Below, in pieces: positions 33,830-42,771 of a DNA stretch of 64,000 bases. A program made the translations under genes and the position numbers. Numbering within the stretch: position 1 is the first letter of the stretch; the number at the start of each line of letters is the position of its first letter. The stretch is from Glutamicibacter nicotianae. GTDB taxonomy: Bacteria > Actinomycetota > Actinomycetes > Actinomycetales > Micrococcaceae. Below the pieces are notes generated by a model. It worked only from the letters and a program-made list of their open reading frames with translations. It was not told the DNA's origin and did not search any database. Where the stretch lies: contig NZ_BJNE01000001.1 of assembly GCF_006539525.1 (NCBI RefSeq), positions 1 through 64,000 on the forward strand, written 5' to 3'.

Positions 33830-34260
33830 TGGCCAAACTCACCCGTGCCCAGCGCGAGTGGCGACCTGGGATGAAGAAGAAGCAGCGTTCCACGAAGATG
33901 ATGTTCGCATCCACCGTGCTGGTCTGCGAGGCGCTGCTGGCGGTGTTCGTCACCCTCGCGGCCTTCGGGCTCAAGCGCGGCGAACCCGCAGTGGTGCTCA
34001 GCCTCGGCGCTGCCGTGGCGCTGCTGTGCATCTTCAACTGCGCCCTGCTGGGCAAGAAGATCGGCTACATCATCGGCTGGATCCTGCAGGTAGTGTTCTT
34101 CCTGAGCGGCTTCATCCTGGTGGACATGTTCTACCTGGCCGCGGCGTTCGCCCTGTGCTGGTGGTTTGCGCTGTCCAAGGGCGAGGAAATCGACGTGGAA
34201 AACAAGCGCCGTGCCGCCGCCCAGGAAGCCTGGGAAAAAGCCAACCCCGAGCAAGCCTAA
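33829..34260 (+). CDS. DUF4233 membrane protein
   Basis: A 143-residue protein with a basic cytoplasmic N-terminus (RRP-MKKKQRSTK) and four hydrophobic segments between about residues 25 and 118, then a charged tail. It belongs by context and pattern (STVLVCEALLAVFVTLAAFGL) to DUF4233, which sits between folC and ndk in many Actinobacteria; function unknown. ATG 33829 shares one base with the folC stop and has GGGAGG at 33814-33819. Confidence 0.82.
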   Translation: MAKLTRAQREWRPGMKKKQRSTKMMFASTVLVCEALLAVFVTLAAFGLKRGEPAVVLSLGAAVALLCIFNCALLGKKIGYIIGWILQVVFFLSGFILVDMFYLAAAFALCWWFALSKGEEIDVENKRRAAAQEAWEKANPEQA

Positions 34261-34300
34261 GATTCCAAGAAGTACATCAACGATACGAAGAGGTAGTCAC

Positions 34301-34717
34301 ATGACTGAACGTACCCTGATCCTGGTCAAGCCAGATGGCGTCAAGCGCGGCCTGACCGGACAGATCCTTGCCCGCATTGAAGCCAAGGGCTACACCATTG
34401 CCAAGCTGCAGCAGCTGGAAGCTACTCGAGAGCTGCTCGCCGAGCACTATGCAGAGCACGAAGGCAAGCCGTTCTACGAGCCGCTGGTGGAGTTCATGCT
34501 CTCCGGTCCAGTGGTGGCGATCGTGGCTGAAGGCCAGAGCGTCATTGCAGGCTTCCGTTCGCTGGCCGGCACCACCGACCCGACCACCGCAGCCCCAGGC
34601 ACCATTCGTGGCGACTTCGGCCGCGACTGGGGCCTGAAGGTCCAGCAGAACCTGGTCCACGGCTCGGACTCCGTTGAGTCCGCAGAGCGCGAGATCGGCA
34701 TCTGGTTCGGCAAGTAA
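34301..34717 (+). CDS. ndk: Nucleoside-diphosphate kinase
   Basis: Transfers the gamma phosphate of ATP to nucleoside diphosphates through a phosphohistidine. The 138-residue product, the usual length, has KPDGVKRG near the start, and the active site NLVHGSDS with His120. ATG 34301 has AAGAGG at 34288-34293. Last gene of the ileS-folC-DUF4233-ndk run, closed by a strong terminator. Confidence 0.97.
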   Translation: MTERTLILVKPDGVKRGLTGQILARIEAKGYTIAKLQQLEATRELLAEHYAEHEGKPFYEPLVEFMLSGPVVAIVAEGQSVIAGFRSLAGTTDPTTAAPGTIRGDFGRDWGLKVQQNLVHGSDSVESAEREIGIWFGK

Positions 34718-34727
34718 GCTGATACGC

Positions 34728-34762
34728 AAAAATCCCGGCAGCCATGGGCTGCCGGGATTTTT
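34728..34762. terminator. Bidirectional terminator after ndk
   Basis: A perfect 16-bp stem with 3-nt loop (34728-34743 and 34747-34762, core TCCCGGCAGCC) flanked by A5 and T5, serving both ndk and the minus-strand small gene at 34781. Confidence 0.92.
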
Positions 34763-34780
34763 GATACCTGAAAGCGGAAC

Positions 34781-34972
34781 CTAGAACCAGTCATCCAAAC
34801 TGTCCTGGGCGAGCGCGGACGGTTGCTGTACCGAACTTCCGGACGCCTGCGCGGCCGAGTCCAGTGGCAGCTGCTCCGCGGCACCGATCCTGACCACCTG
34901 ATGGCGGTCGGCGATCGGGCCGACGGTCAGCGAAAAATACTTATCTGCTCCGTCATTGCTGGATTCCAGCAC
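34781..34972 (-). CDS. Small protein of unknown function (63 aa)
   Basis: A 63-residue, mildly acidic soluble product ending in SLDDWF, without Cys or membrane segments. I do not recognise a family. It is likely real: the GTG start is preceded by an ideal GGGAGG at 34980-34985 with 7 nt spacing, and its stop lies 18 bp from a bidirectional terminator. It faces ndk convergently. Confidence 0.6.
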   Translation of the reverse strand: MLESSNDGADKYFSLTVGPIADRHQVVRIGAAEQLPLDSAAQASGSSVQQPSALAQDSLDDWF

Positions 34973-34985
34973 GTGGATACCTCCC

Positions 34986-35285
34986 AGTCTTCAGTACGCG
35001 TTAGCGCATTGATTGCGGGCGAAGCATGGCGCGGGATTCTCCCTGTTGGGGAAAACGAAGACATTCAGCAAAACTTCTCAAGGTGCTTGCGCATCCCGCG
35101 TCGCTCCACTTCCATCACTTCAGTCACATTAAACACAGAAACAACACGCACGGCAACGCGGTATTAGCCATCCACGCTCTGCTCGCAGCGTGAAAACCCT
35201 GGAAATTCAGGGCTGGAAGGGCGCATGAACTCCTTGAGAATTATTTGGAAATAATTCGAACGACAGCATTAAGTGGCGTAAGGAA
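34986..35285. other. Non-coding interval with an AT-rich palindrome
   Basis: No convincing gene. It contains a perfect 20-bp AT-rich palindrome at 35238-35257 (GAATTATTT-GG-AAATAATTC) and probably the promoter of the small minus-strand gene. Only shadow-like frames exist. Confidence 0.45.
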
Positions 35286-35314
35286 GGGGCGCCCCTGCAA
35301 TGCAGGAGCGCCCC
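35286..35314 (-). terminator. Terminator-like hairpin after the AI-2E-family gene
   Basis: GGGGCGC/GCGCCCC outer stem and CCTGC/GCAGG inner stem, separated by one mismatch each side, loop AAT. No long T-tract follows on the minus strand. Confidence 0.6.
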
Positions 35315-35326
35315 CACTGGCGACAA

Positions 35327-36628
35327 TTACGCAGAATCCTGAGGGGATTCCATGTGCTGTTCCCTGTGCTTCTCCTTGGCTTCGAGCTTTTCGATAGCCG
35401 CGTCCTCTTCGCTGATTTCAACTTCGGACTTGATGTCTTCACTGGCTTCAGCCACCGCATCGGACTTGTCGCGCCCGGTCCACACCTTGATCACCGCCCA
35501 CGCTGCCGCAACCAGCGGCACCGCCAGGACGGCGCCAACGATGCCAGCCAGGACGGTGCCAGCGGTCAGCGCCATCAAGACGACCAGCGCATGCAGGCTC
35601 AGGGCATTGGCCATGACGACCGGCTGGAGGAAGTTGCCCTCCAGCTGATTCACCAAGATCACCGCGGCAAGCACGATTAGCGCAATCACTGGACCGTTGG
35701 TCACCAAGGCGATCAGCGTGGCCAGGATTCCGGCAACCGTAGCACCGACCATCGGGACGAAGGATCCGAGGAAGACGATGACACCCAGCGGGATGGCCAA
35801 GGGCACCTGCACGATCAGCAATGTTGCGGTGATGCCCAAGGCATCTACCGCGGCCACGGTGGCAGTACCGCGGATGTAGCCGCCGAAGGTGCGCAGGGCA
35901 CGATCGCCGGAGAAAATCCACTTGTTGCGGTAGTGGCGTGGAGTCCACGACACGGCAAAGGCCCAGATCTTGTCTCCGTCCTTCAGGAAGAAGAACAGGA
36001 TCACCAGAAGCAGGATCAAGCCAGTGACGAAGCTGCCGGCGGCGCTCAGCGTGTTCAATGCACCGGTGCCAAACTGGGAACTGGTCAAGAATCCGGTGAT
36101 TGTTTCAACGACGCTATCGATCTGGCTCTGGTCGATGTTGAACGGCATCGTGCCGATGAAGCCCTGGACCATCTCATTGAGCTGGTTGAAACCCTCGACA
36201 GCTTGGTCAACGAGCTTTGGCCATTCCCTGATGACCGAGAAGACCAGGCCGGTGCCGATGCCTCCTAGGATCAAGAGCGAACCGAGGAATACGATCCATG
36301 CTGCCAGCATCGGTGAAACGATTTTGCGCAGTTTGACGACAAGTGGCCATAGCGCGCAGGAAATGATGACGGCCAGCAGTGTCGGGATCACGATCATGGT
36401 CAAGCGGAGCATGCCGATGATGAGGAATGTTGCCAGAGCGCCAACGATCAATAGCTGCGCGCTGCGGATGCCCAGTCGGCCTAGCAAGTCGGTCCACAAG
36501 CTGGTGACAGTGAATTCTGGTTTGGCGTCCTTGGCCGGAACGCGGTGGTGCTCGGCAGGTGTCGGCTTGTCATCTTGAGACTGGTTCTTCGACAACGCGG
36601 CGAGCCTGACCTTACGGAAAAAAGCCAT
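35327..36628 (-). CDS. AI-2E family (UPF0118) membrane permease
   Basis: A 433-residue integral membrane protein with about eight hydrophobic segments between residues 55 and 385, a hydrophilic insert in the middle (about 145-195), and an acidic, coiled C-terminal tail. The segments ILFFFLKDGDKIW, FGGYIRGTATVAAVDALG and GSFVPMVGATVAGI are typical of PF01594. Members export diverse small molecules (autoinducer-2 in E. coli, ions elsewhere), so the substrate is unknown. The ATG has AAGGAGCGACT just before it. Confidence 0.88.
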   Translation of the reverse strand: MAFFRKVRLAALSKNQSQDDKPTPAEHHRVPAKDAKPEFTVTSLWTDLLGRLGIRSAQLLIVGALATFLIIGMLRLTMIVIPTLLAVIISCALWPLVVKLRKIVSPMLAAWIVFLGSLLILGGIGTGLVFSVIREWPKLVDQAVEGFNQLNEMVQGFIGTMPFNIDQSQIDSVVETITGFLTSSQFGTGALNTLSAAGSFVTGLILLLVILFFFLKDGDKIWAFAVSWTPRHYRNKWIFSGDRALRTFGGYIRGTATVAAVDALGITATLLIVQVPLAIPLGVIVFLGSFVPMVGATVAGILATLIALVTNGPVIALIVLAAVILVNQLEGNFLQPVVMANALSLHALVVLMALTAGTVLAGIVGAVLAVPLVAAAWAVIKVWTGRDKSDAVAEASEDIKSEVEISEEDAAIEKLEAKEKHREQHMESPQDSA

Positions 36629-36817
36629 AGTCGCTCCTTGTAGCTGGTTCTGATAGCTCTAACAATAGGCTAACGACTTGACAAGGTTCCGGGGCAACAC
36701 CGCAAGACTGATTATTTAGTGTTGGCTAGGCCAATAGAACCTGCTTCTGCACCATTAAGCCGAAGATTCCTGCAACTATTGGCTGATTTTACAAGCGCTC
36801 TGGAGGCAAGCTCATGC

Positions 36818-36856
36818 AAAGCAACGGGGCCGCGCGCCGCGCGGCCCCGTTGCTTT
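36818..36856 (-). terminator. Terminator of the GNAT gene
   Basis: A 19-bp perfect inverted repeat (36818-36836 and 36838-36856, core GCAACGGGGCCGCGCG), with AAA/TTT outer ends, just beyond the minus-strand stop. Confidence 0.75.
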
Positions 36857-36882
36857 CAAATCTTGTTCGCTGCCTCTCCGGG

Positions 36883-37470
36883 CTATTTGGCGCTGAAGTA
36901 TTCCTTGGCCAGCAGCCCCATGATGATCTTGTCGTGGAACGAGCCGTCGTGGAATCCGGCTTGGCGCACCCTGCCCTCTTCACGGAATCCTGCGCGGTTG
37001 AAGGTGCGTAGCGCGCGCTCGTTGTATGCCCAGACGTTCAGGCCGATGCGGTTCAACCCCATTTCGCGGAAGCCGTAATCGATGATCATCTTGATGGCCA
37101 TTGTGCCGTAGCCCTGGCCAACATTGGATCCGCCGATCATGATCATCAGCTCGGCAGAACGCGCTGGAGCGTTGTATTCGTACAATGCTGTGTGCCCAAT
37201 CAGCGTATCGTCGGGAAGCGTGATCGACAGTCCAACGCCGTCGGTGGTGCCCCGGTTGATGCTCCGGGACTTGAAGAGTTCTGCGGCCTCGGTGACCGGG
37301 TGGGGAAGTACCAGGTTGCCTTGTAGGGCCATGAACTCCGGACTGTTCCACCATTGGGTGAGGAATGCAAGATCTTCCTCTTGCAGTTCACGCAGCCGTA
37401 TGTGTTCGGAAATTAGCAGATTAATTCCGTAGTCTTGGGCATTTTCTGTGTTCCATATGTCACTTGCCAT
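36883..37470 (-). CDS. GNAT-family N-acetyltransferase, RimJ/RimL-like
   Basis: A 195-residue acetyl-CoA-dependent transferase. RLRELQEEDLAFLTQWWN at the start, the acetyl-CoA binding loop GGSNVGQGYGTMAI (Q-x-x-G-x-G/A type) and the NERALRTFNRAGFREEGR end are characteristic of the RimJ/RimL subgroup, which acetylates protein N-termini or small amines. Substrate unknown. Stands alone between terminators. Confidence 0.87.
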   Translation of the reverse strand: MASDIWNTENAQDYGINLLISEHIRLRELQEEDLAFLTQWWNSPEFMALQGNLVLPHPVTEAAELFKSRSINRGTTDGVGLSITLPDDTLIGHTALYEYNAPARSAELMIMIGGSNVGQGYGTMAIKMIIDYGFREMGLNRIGLNVWAYNERALRTFNRAGFREEGRVRQAGFHDGSFHDKIIMGLLAKEYFSAK

Positions 37471-37680
37471 GCATCCAATCTACCGGGTCTAGCTGAGCGG
37501 TGCCCGGAAAATCATTCTTGGTGAACCCGTGCAGGCGCCGCCATGTGTCCTATAAGCGCTAGTCGCAGCGGGAATTGGGATTCCTTTGCGCATTGGCGCG
37601 CCGGGGGCAACAAATAGTGGTACAAGGTCTGGACATGACCTATTTGGCCGGCGGGGTGGGGCGGAGTGCCGGGAACAGCA

Positions 37681-37714
37681 CTGCGGGGCCGTCACCGAAG
37701 TGGCGGCCCCGCAG
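37681..37714 (-). terminator. Terminator of the VKOR-family gene
   Basis: An 11-bp perfect stem (CTGCGGGGCCG and its complement at 37704-37714) with a 12-nt loop, 26 bp beyond the minus-strand stop. Confidence 0.6.
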
Positions 37715-37739
37715 GTACGTGAGGAGATCTGGAGTTGTT

Positions 37740-38387
37740 CTACCCGAAGAAGGCGTGCGGGAAACGCAAGACGACCGATGCGGCGAGGAGCACCCAGATG
37801 ATAGCGGTGATGATCCAGCTCCACTCGCTGAAGAACTTCTTCACGCCGGGGCCTGCGGGAATCACGCCGGTGAGCACATTGCGTGCGGTAGTGAAGACGA
37901 ACAATGGAATCGTCATGACCCAGACGACCATGCAGTATGGGCACAGTGCATTGATTTCGTAGAGGGCCTGGGACCAGAACCAGACCACCAACCCCATGGC
38001 CGCCGTCACGCCCAGCTGGAAGCACAGCCAGAACCAGCGCTTCAGGTTGCTTGCGCCGGCAAGCAGGGCGAAGCCGATCGTGATTACCACTGCGAAACAG
38101 ACAATCCCGAAAAAGGGGTTGGGGAAACCGAAAATGCCTGCTTGCTCGGATTTCATCACGGTGCCACAAGAGATCCAGGGATTAACATCGCAACTGGTGA
38201 TGTAGTCGGGGTTCTTGTAGAGCTCCAAGCGTTCCAGAACCAGGATTCCGGCGGCGAGCCAAGAGACCAACCCGGTAACGATGATGAACAGACCGAAGCC
38301 GCGTTCCTTAGCCCACCAGGGCAACACGCCCGAGCCGCGGCTATTTTCTAGTGATGAAACCATGTTTTGACTATTCCATAAGTTCAT
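37740..38387 (-). CDS. Vitamin K epoxide reductase (VKOR) family protein
   Basis: A 215-residue membrane protein with five hydrophobic segments. It carries the VKOR cysteine set: Cys66 and Cys74 in the loop (SCDVNPWISCG) and the redox pair Cys149-Cys152 in CPYC. Bacterial VKOR oxidises DsbA-like partners and passes electrons to menaquinone, supporting disulfide formation in exported proteins such as the protease at 6090. No DsbA fusion is present. The start is uncertain: ATG 38387 or ATG 38363; neither has a good ribosome site. Confidence 0.88.
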   Translation of the reverse strand: MNLWNSQNMVSSLENSRGSGVLPWWAKERGFGLFIIVTGLVSWLAAGILVLERLELYKNPDYITSCDVNPWISCGTVMKSEQAGIFGFPNPFFGIVCFAVVITIGFALLAGASNLKRWFWLCFQLGVTAAMGLVVWFWSQALYEINALCPYCMVVWVMTIPLFVFTTARNVLTGVIPAGPGVKKFFSEWSWIITAIIWVLLAASVVLRFPHAFFG

Positions 38388-38852
38388 AGGAAAGCGGGTA
38401 ATTCCGCCGTGGGCTTTTTCATCCTAGGAAGCGTTTCTGTGCAACAGGTGAGAAGCAATGAACAAGGCGTGAACGAAATATGAGAGAATGTAAATGGTTG
38501 TTCGCGGATCCACAGTCTGCTTTCAACCCGACGACAGACTTTTGAAACGACAGATCGACAGGCGATGCATCGCTTCGGTTGAGTGCCCAATATGTGCGCC
38601 TCCCGAGGGAATACCGCGGATCGTAGGGCTGCAAAGGAAAGCAGCCGGTTTTCTTAGGCCACGTTGATCCGCAGGATTTGCGCATGGTTCAGAATTTTGG
38701 ACCTGCGTTGAACCCGCGGAAAATAGCGAGCTTTTGTGTCCGGCCTTCTGGAAGTCAGGTAGGCCAAGCGACACGTGATGATTGTAGTTTCAGCGACGGC
38801 GCCGTCTGTGGAGGATGCCGAAGCGGGACATAGTAGGAGTACGCGAATTTAA
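38388..38852 (+). other. Long structured region upstream of rne
   Basis: 465 bp without a supportable gene. It holds short palindromes, GCGATGCATCGC (38562-38573) and GACGGCGCCGTC (38795-38806), and a hairpin GGCTGC/GCAGCC (38627-38646). It probably contains the rne promoter and a long 5' leader, the place where RNase E autoregulates its own message in E. coli, plus the VKOR-gene promoter on the other strand. Confidence 0.45.
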
Positions 38853-41807
38853 ATGAGCGCAGCAAATCAACGAAAGGGTGGAGCGCAAGGTAATAAGCGG
38901 GGCAACCGTTCAACTCGAGCCCGCCGTACCAGTGTTTCAACCACGCCTGCGCGGCCACTGCGTCGCGCCATGACCTTGGCCGAACTCAATGCCGCTGCCG
39001 GTGTCGAGGAAAGCCCATACCGCTGGCGGGCCACCCGCCGCACCCAGGTTTCCACGCCCGATTCCTCCAAGCGGGCCAGCCGCCAAGCAGAACGCCGTGC
39101 CCAGGAGGCACGCGATGCCGCCAATGACGCGTCCGTCGAGCTTGCCGCAGCCAAGCATGAAGACGTACAGGCGCAGAACGCCGAAGCAGCTGAAGCTGCC
39201 GAGCAGGAAGCTGCTCCGGTGGAAGAGGCGAACGACGTTGACCAGACCGGCATGCTGCTGGCCGAACACGGCAGCAGCATGATCCTCAATCCGTTTGCCG
39301 TGCCGGAAACCGCCCAGGCTGTGCTGGCCGCCGCCGTCGCGAAGAAGCAGGAACCTGCCCGCCGTGCCGCTGCCTCGAATTCCGCTGAAGACGCCGATTC
39401 AGACGACGTGACCTCGCGTCGCCGTCGCCGCCGTCGCCGTGGCGACGTGGATCTGGAGCTCGAAGGCGGCTCGCAGGATGATCCGCCGAACACCGTCACC
39501 CGCGTACGTGCTCCGCGTGGAAGCATCGAGAGCCACAGCTCGGTCAACAACAAGGTCGCCTCGGTGCGCGGTTCCACCCGCCTGGAAGCCAAGCGCCAGC
39601 GCCGCCGCGAATCGCGCGAAACCGGACGCCGCCGCCAGGTGATCACCGAGGCCGAGTTCCTGGCCCGCCGCGAGTCCGTCGAGCGCAAGATGATCGTGCG
39701 CCAGCGCGAAGACCGCATCCAGATCGGCGTGCTGGAAGACGGCGTGCTCGCAGAGCACTTCGTCTCCAAGACCCAGCAGGATTCGCTGATCGGCAACGTG
39801 TACGTCGGCAAGGTGCAGAATGTGCTGCCGTCCATGGAAGCCGCTTTCGTGGATATCGGACGCGGCCGCAACGCCGTGCTGTACGCAGGCGAAGTCAACT
39901 GGGATGTGGCAGCGCTCGAAGGCGCGCCACGCCGCATCGAGAACGCATTGAAGGCCGGCGACTCGGTCCTTGTCCAGGTCACCAAGGACCCGGTAGGCCA
40001 CAAGGGTGCCCGCCTGACCAGCCAGATCTCGCTGCCGGGCCGCTACCTGGTCTACGTGCCGGGCGGTTCGATGACCGGCATCTCGCGCAAGCTGCCCGAT
40101 GTTGAGCGCCAGCGCCTGAAGAAGATCCTCAAGGACCACCTGCCGGAAAACGCTGGCGTCATCGTGCGCACCGCCGCCGAAGGCGCCTCCGAGGAGGAGC
40201 TGACCAACGATATCAACCGGCTGCGCGCGCAGTGGGAAGGCATCGAGGAACAGGCGAACTCCACCAAGACCCTGGCTCCGGAACTGCTGTACTCGGAACC
40301 TGACCTGACCATCAAGGTAGTCCGCGACGTCTTCAACGAGGACTTCACCAAGCTGATCGTCTCGGGCGAGCACGCCTGGGACACCATCGAGGCCTATGTC
40401 ATGTACGTGGCCCCGGATCTGATGGGCCGCCTGGAGAAGTGGGAAGCCGAAGAGGACATCTTCGCCAATTTCCGCGTGGACGAGCAGATCGCCAAGGCAC
40501 TGGACCGCAAGGTCTTCCTGCCTTCGGGCGGCTCGCTGGTCATCGATCGGACCGAGGCGATGACTGTCATCGACGTCAACACGGGCAAGTTCACCGGTTC
40601 GGGCGGCAACCTCGAAGAGACCGTGACCAAGAACAACTTGGAAGCGGCCGAGGAAGTCGTGCGCCAGCTGCGCCTGCGCGACATCGGCGGCATCATCGTC
40701 ATCGACTTCATCGACATGGTGCTTGAGTCGAACCGCGACTTGGTGCTGCGCCGCCTGGTCGAGTGCCTGGGCCGCGACCGGACCAAGCACCAGGTGGCCG
40801 AAGTGACCTCGCTGGGGCTGGTGCAGATGACACGCAAGCGCATGGGCACCGGACTGCTCGAAGTCTTCGGCGAAGAGTGCGAGCACTGCGCTGGTGCTGG
40901 CGTCATCACCCACGACGAGCCGGTCGAATCGCGCAAGTCCTTCAACTCGCATGGCGAAGCGCATGGCAAGAAGTTCAACGACAAGCCAAGCCGCAATTCC
41001 CGCCGCCGTCGCGGCGGCGAGAAGGACGAGCAGAAGCCGGTTGAGAAGCAGGACCAGGCAGCAGGGGAGAAGGATGAAGCCACGCGCAACGCCCTGGCCA
41101 GCATCGCCGCCGCCTCGCACCTTGACGGCCCTGCTGATAACGCAGTGAGCATCGAGGGCGAGCAGATTCCGGTGACGAAGTCCGTGGTCCCCGCACAGGC
41201 CACCGCGGCCCCTGCGCAGGCCGCCGAGGCTTCGGTGACCCTGGAGGCCCTGGAAGCCGCCTTGCCTGGCAAGGAAGAGTCCAGCGAAGAGCACGATGGC
41301 AGCCGCAAGCCGCGCCGCCGTTCGCGCTCCCGCGGACGCAACCGCAACCAGGCCGAGGAAAGCGCTTCGACCAACGAGGACGCACAGGCCAGCCAGGAAC
41401 AGCAAGCTGCTCCTGAACCTGTTGCTGCCCCGAAGTCCGAAGAGCAGCCTCGCAAGCGTTCGCGCCGTGCATCGCGTCCGCAGGAGTCGGCGCAGCAGGA
41501 CCAGCCGGTGCTTACCGGCCTGGCCATGCCAGCTGCCAGTGCTCCTGCCGCTGCAACTGCACCTGCTTCCGCTCCGGCTGCCGCCACGGCAACCCCGCAG
41601 ATTTCCACGAAGCCAAAGCGCCGCAGTCGTCGGGCCACCTCGGTCCAGGGCGATGCGACGGCAGAGGTCCTCGTGGCAGAGGTATCCGCCGCTACCGGTT
41701 CGGTAGTCCAGATGGATGCCTCCGGTTCGAAGAAGGAAAAACCAGCTGAGTCTGCCGGGAATCCGGTCATGCTCGGTGTGGGTGTTCCGGTACGCGAACT
41801 GAAATAG
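38853..41807 (+). CDS. rne: Ribonuclease E/G
   Basis: The main single-strand endoribonuclease of RNA decay. In 984 residues the catalytic core is in the middle: an S1 domain (GNVYVGKVQNVLPSMEAAFVDIG), magnesium-binding Asp574 (VIDVNTG) and Asp618 (IVIDFID), and the zinc link Cys676-x2-Cys679. Both flanks are disordered: an N-terminal Arg/Ala/Glu-rich extension of about 280 residues with an R8 run, and an Ala/Pro/Arg-rich C-terminus, as in actinobacterial RNase E. AGGAG at 38835-38839 is 13 nt from the ATG, a long spacing. Confidence 0.95.
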   Translation: MSAANQRKGGAQGNKRGNRSTRARRTSVSTTPARPLRRAMTLAELNAAAGVEESPYRWRATRRTQVSTPDSSKRASRQAERRAQEARDAANDASVELAAAKHEDVQAQNAEAAEAAEQEAAPVEEANDVDQTGMLLAEHGSSMILNPFAVPETAQAVLAAAVAKKQEPARRAAASNSAEDADSDDVTSRRRRRRRRGDVDLELEGGSQDDPPNTVTRVRAPRGSIESHSSVNNKVASVRGSTRLEAKRQRRRESRETGRRRQVITEAEFLARRESVERKMIVRQREDRIQIGVLEDGVLAEHFVSKTQQDSLIGNVYVGKVQNVLPSMEAAFVDIGRGRNAVLYAGEVNWDVAALEGAPRRIENALKAGDSVLVQVTKDPVGHKGARLTSQISLPGRYLVYVPGGSMTGISRKLPDVERQRLKKILKDHLPENAGVIVRTAAEGASEEELTNDINRLRAQWEGIEEQANSTKTLAPELLYSEPDLTIKVVRDVFNEDFTKLIVSGEHAWDTIEAYVMYVAPDLMGRLEKWEAEEDIFANFRVDEQIAKALDRKVFLPSGGSLVIDRTEAMTVIDVNTGKFTGSGGNLEETVTKNNLEAAEEVVRQLRLRDIGGIIVIDFIDMVLESNRDLVLRRLVECLGRDRTKHQVAEVTSLGLVQMTRKRMGTGLLEVFGEECEHCAGAGVITHDEPVESRKSFNSHGEAHGKKFNDKPSRNSRRRRGGEKDEQKPVEKQDQAAGEKDEATRNALASIAAASHLDGPADNAVSIEGEQIPVTKSVVPAQATAAPAQAAEASVTLEALEAALPGKEESSEEHDGSRKPRRRSRSRGRNRNQAEESASTNEDAQASQEQQAAPEPVAAPKSEEQPRKRSRRASRPQESAQQDQPVLTGLAMPAASAPAAATAPASAPAAATATPQISTKPKRRSRRATSVQGDATAEVLVAEVSAATGSVVQMDASGSKKEKPAESAGNPVMLGVGVPVRELK

Positions 41808-41823
41808 ATGAACTTGATCACGC

Positions 41824-41865
41824 TTCCCACGCTGGGGCAGTTTGTATTTGCTCCAGCGGTGGGGA
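41824..41865 (+). terminator. Hairpin after rne, overlapping the rplU promoter
   Basis: TTCCCACGCTGGGGCA pairs imperfectly with TGCTCCAGCGGTGGGGA (41849-41865). No T-tract follows. It may end rne messages or protect their 3' ends. Confidence 0.45.
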
Positions 41866-42034
41866 CTAGCGTAATCTAGTTGATCGGTGCTAAACGCCAA
41901 GATCACGGACTTTTGGTCCGCTCGGCGTCAAGGCACAAGCGCATGAGATCCCCGGATCGCATCCACTATGTGGGTGTTCGGGTCGATATCTGCGCCGGTA
42001 AGACAATAAACGTCGAGTAGAAGTGAGTACCCAC
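41848..42034 (+). promoter_or_regulatory. Promoter and about 150-nt leader of rplU-rpmA
   Basis: TTGCTC (41848-41853) and TAATCT (41872-41877), 18 nt apart, form a good promoter. The leader carries a two-part stem: ACGCC/GGCGT (41894-41898 with 41924-41928) enclosing CGGAC/GTCCG with a TTTTG loop. It may be an L21-type autoregulatory leader; this is inference from position and structure. Confidence 0.5.
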
Positions 42035-42343
42035 GTGGTGTACGCAATTGTCCGCGCAGGCGGCCACCAGGAGAAGGTTTCCGTAGGAGACCTCATCACC
42101 GTTGACCGTCTTCAGGCTGCCCCAGGCAGCTCCATCGAGCTTCCAGCTTTGCTGTTGGTAGATGGCGAGAAGGTAACTTCCGCAGCTGCCGATCTGGCTA
42201 ATGTCAAGGTCACCGCTGAGGTTGTAGAAAACCTTCGCGGCGAGAAGATCGTTATCCAGAAGTACAAGAACAAGACCGGTTACAAGAAGCGCCAGGGCTT
42301 CCGTGCCGCTCTGACCAAGGTCAAGGTCACCTCGATCGCCTAA
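42035..42343 (+). CDS. rplU: 50S ribosomal protein L21
   Basis: A large-subunit protein that contacts 23S rRNA. The 102-residue product has [18 protein letters not shown], and the basic [15 protein letters not shown] end typical of L21. The GTG at 42035 gives the usual M-V-Y-A-I-V start and has AAGTGAG 7 nt upstream; an upstream GTG at 42023 would add four residues. rpmA follows after 49 bp. Confidence 0.95.
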   Translation: MVYAIVRAGGHQEKVSVGDLITVDRLQAAPGSSIELPALLLVDGEKVTSAAADLANVKVTAEVVENLRGEKIVIQKYKNKTGYKKRQGFRAALTKVKVTSIA

Positions 42344-42392
42344 TTCAGGCAATCGTAGAATCCATTTTTTGTAGCGAAAGAGGCTAAAAGGC

Positions 42393-42647
42393 ATGGCACA
42401 TAAGAAAGGTGCGAGTTCCACTCGCAACGGTCGCGATTCCAACGCACAGTACCTAGGCGTAAAGCGCTACGGTGGTCAGGAAGTCAAGGCAGGCGAAATC
42501 ATCGTTCGCCAGCGTGGCACCCACTTCCACCCAGGCGCCGGCGTAGGCCGTGGCAAGGATGACACCCTGTTCGCATTGGCTGCTGGCGCAGTCGAGTTCG
42601 GCACCCGTCGTGGTCGCCGCGTGGTGAACATTGTGGCTGCTGCCTAA
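42393..42647 (+). CDS. rpmA: 50S ribosomal protein L27
   Basis: L27 reaches the peptidyl-transferase centre with its N-terminal tail. The 84-residue product begins [16 protein letters not shown] and has GVKRYGGQ and QRGT-FHPG-GVGRGKD, all standard. The tail starts directly without the cleaved leader found in Firmicutes. Preceded by an AAAAGG ribosome site; co-transcribed with rplU. Confidence 0.97.
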   Translation: MAHKKGASSTRNGRDSNAQYLGVKRYGGQEVKAGEIIVRQRGTHFHPGAGVGRGKDDTLFALAAGAVEFGTRRGRRVVNIVAAA

Positions 42648-42676
42648 TTCAGGTATCAGGCAAATTTTTTAGTACA

Positions 42677-42708
42677 CAAGGGGTGGGCCGATTTCGGTCC
42701 GCCCCTTG
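42677..42708. terminator. Hairpin after rpmA
   Basis: CAAGGGG/CCCCTTG continued by GG/CC, CC/GG and G-U pairs, loop ATTT. The stem is strong but the plus-strand T-tract is weak; T6 lies on the upstream side. Confidence 0.5.
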
Positions 42709-42771
42709 CGTGCATAGTTAGACTTTTAAGCGAGTATCCCTCGCAACCCCGTACTAGGAGTAGATGGCCCC

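Noticed and set aside
39416-39450. Repetitive CGTCGCCG stretch in rne considered as a DNA repeat
   Set aside because: It encodes an Arg run in the disordered N-terminal extension, common in actinobacterial RNase E.
39399-41906. 835-codon minus-strand open frame antisense to rne
   Set aside because: Antisense shadow of the repetitive rne termini and core; no recognisable protein features.
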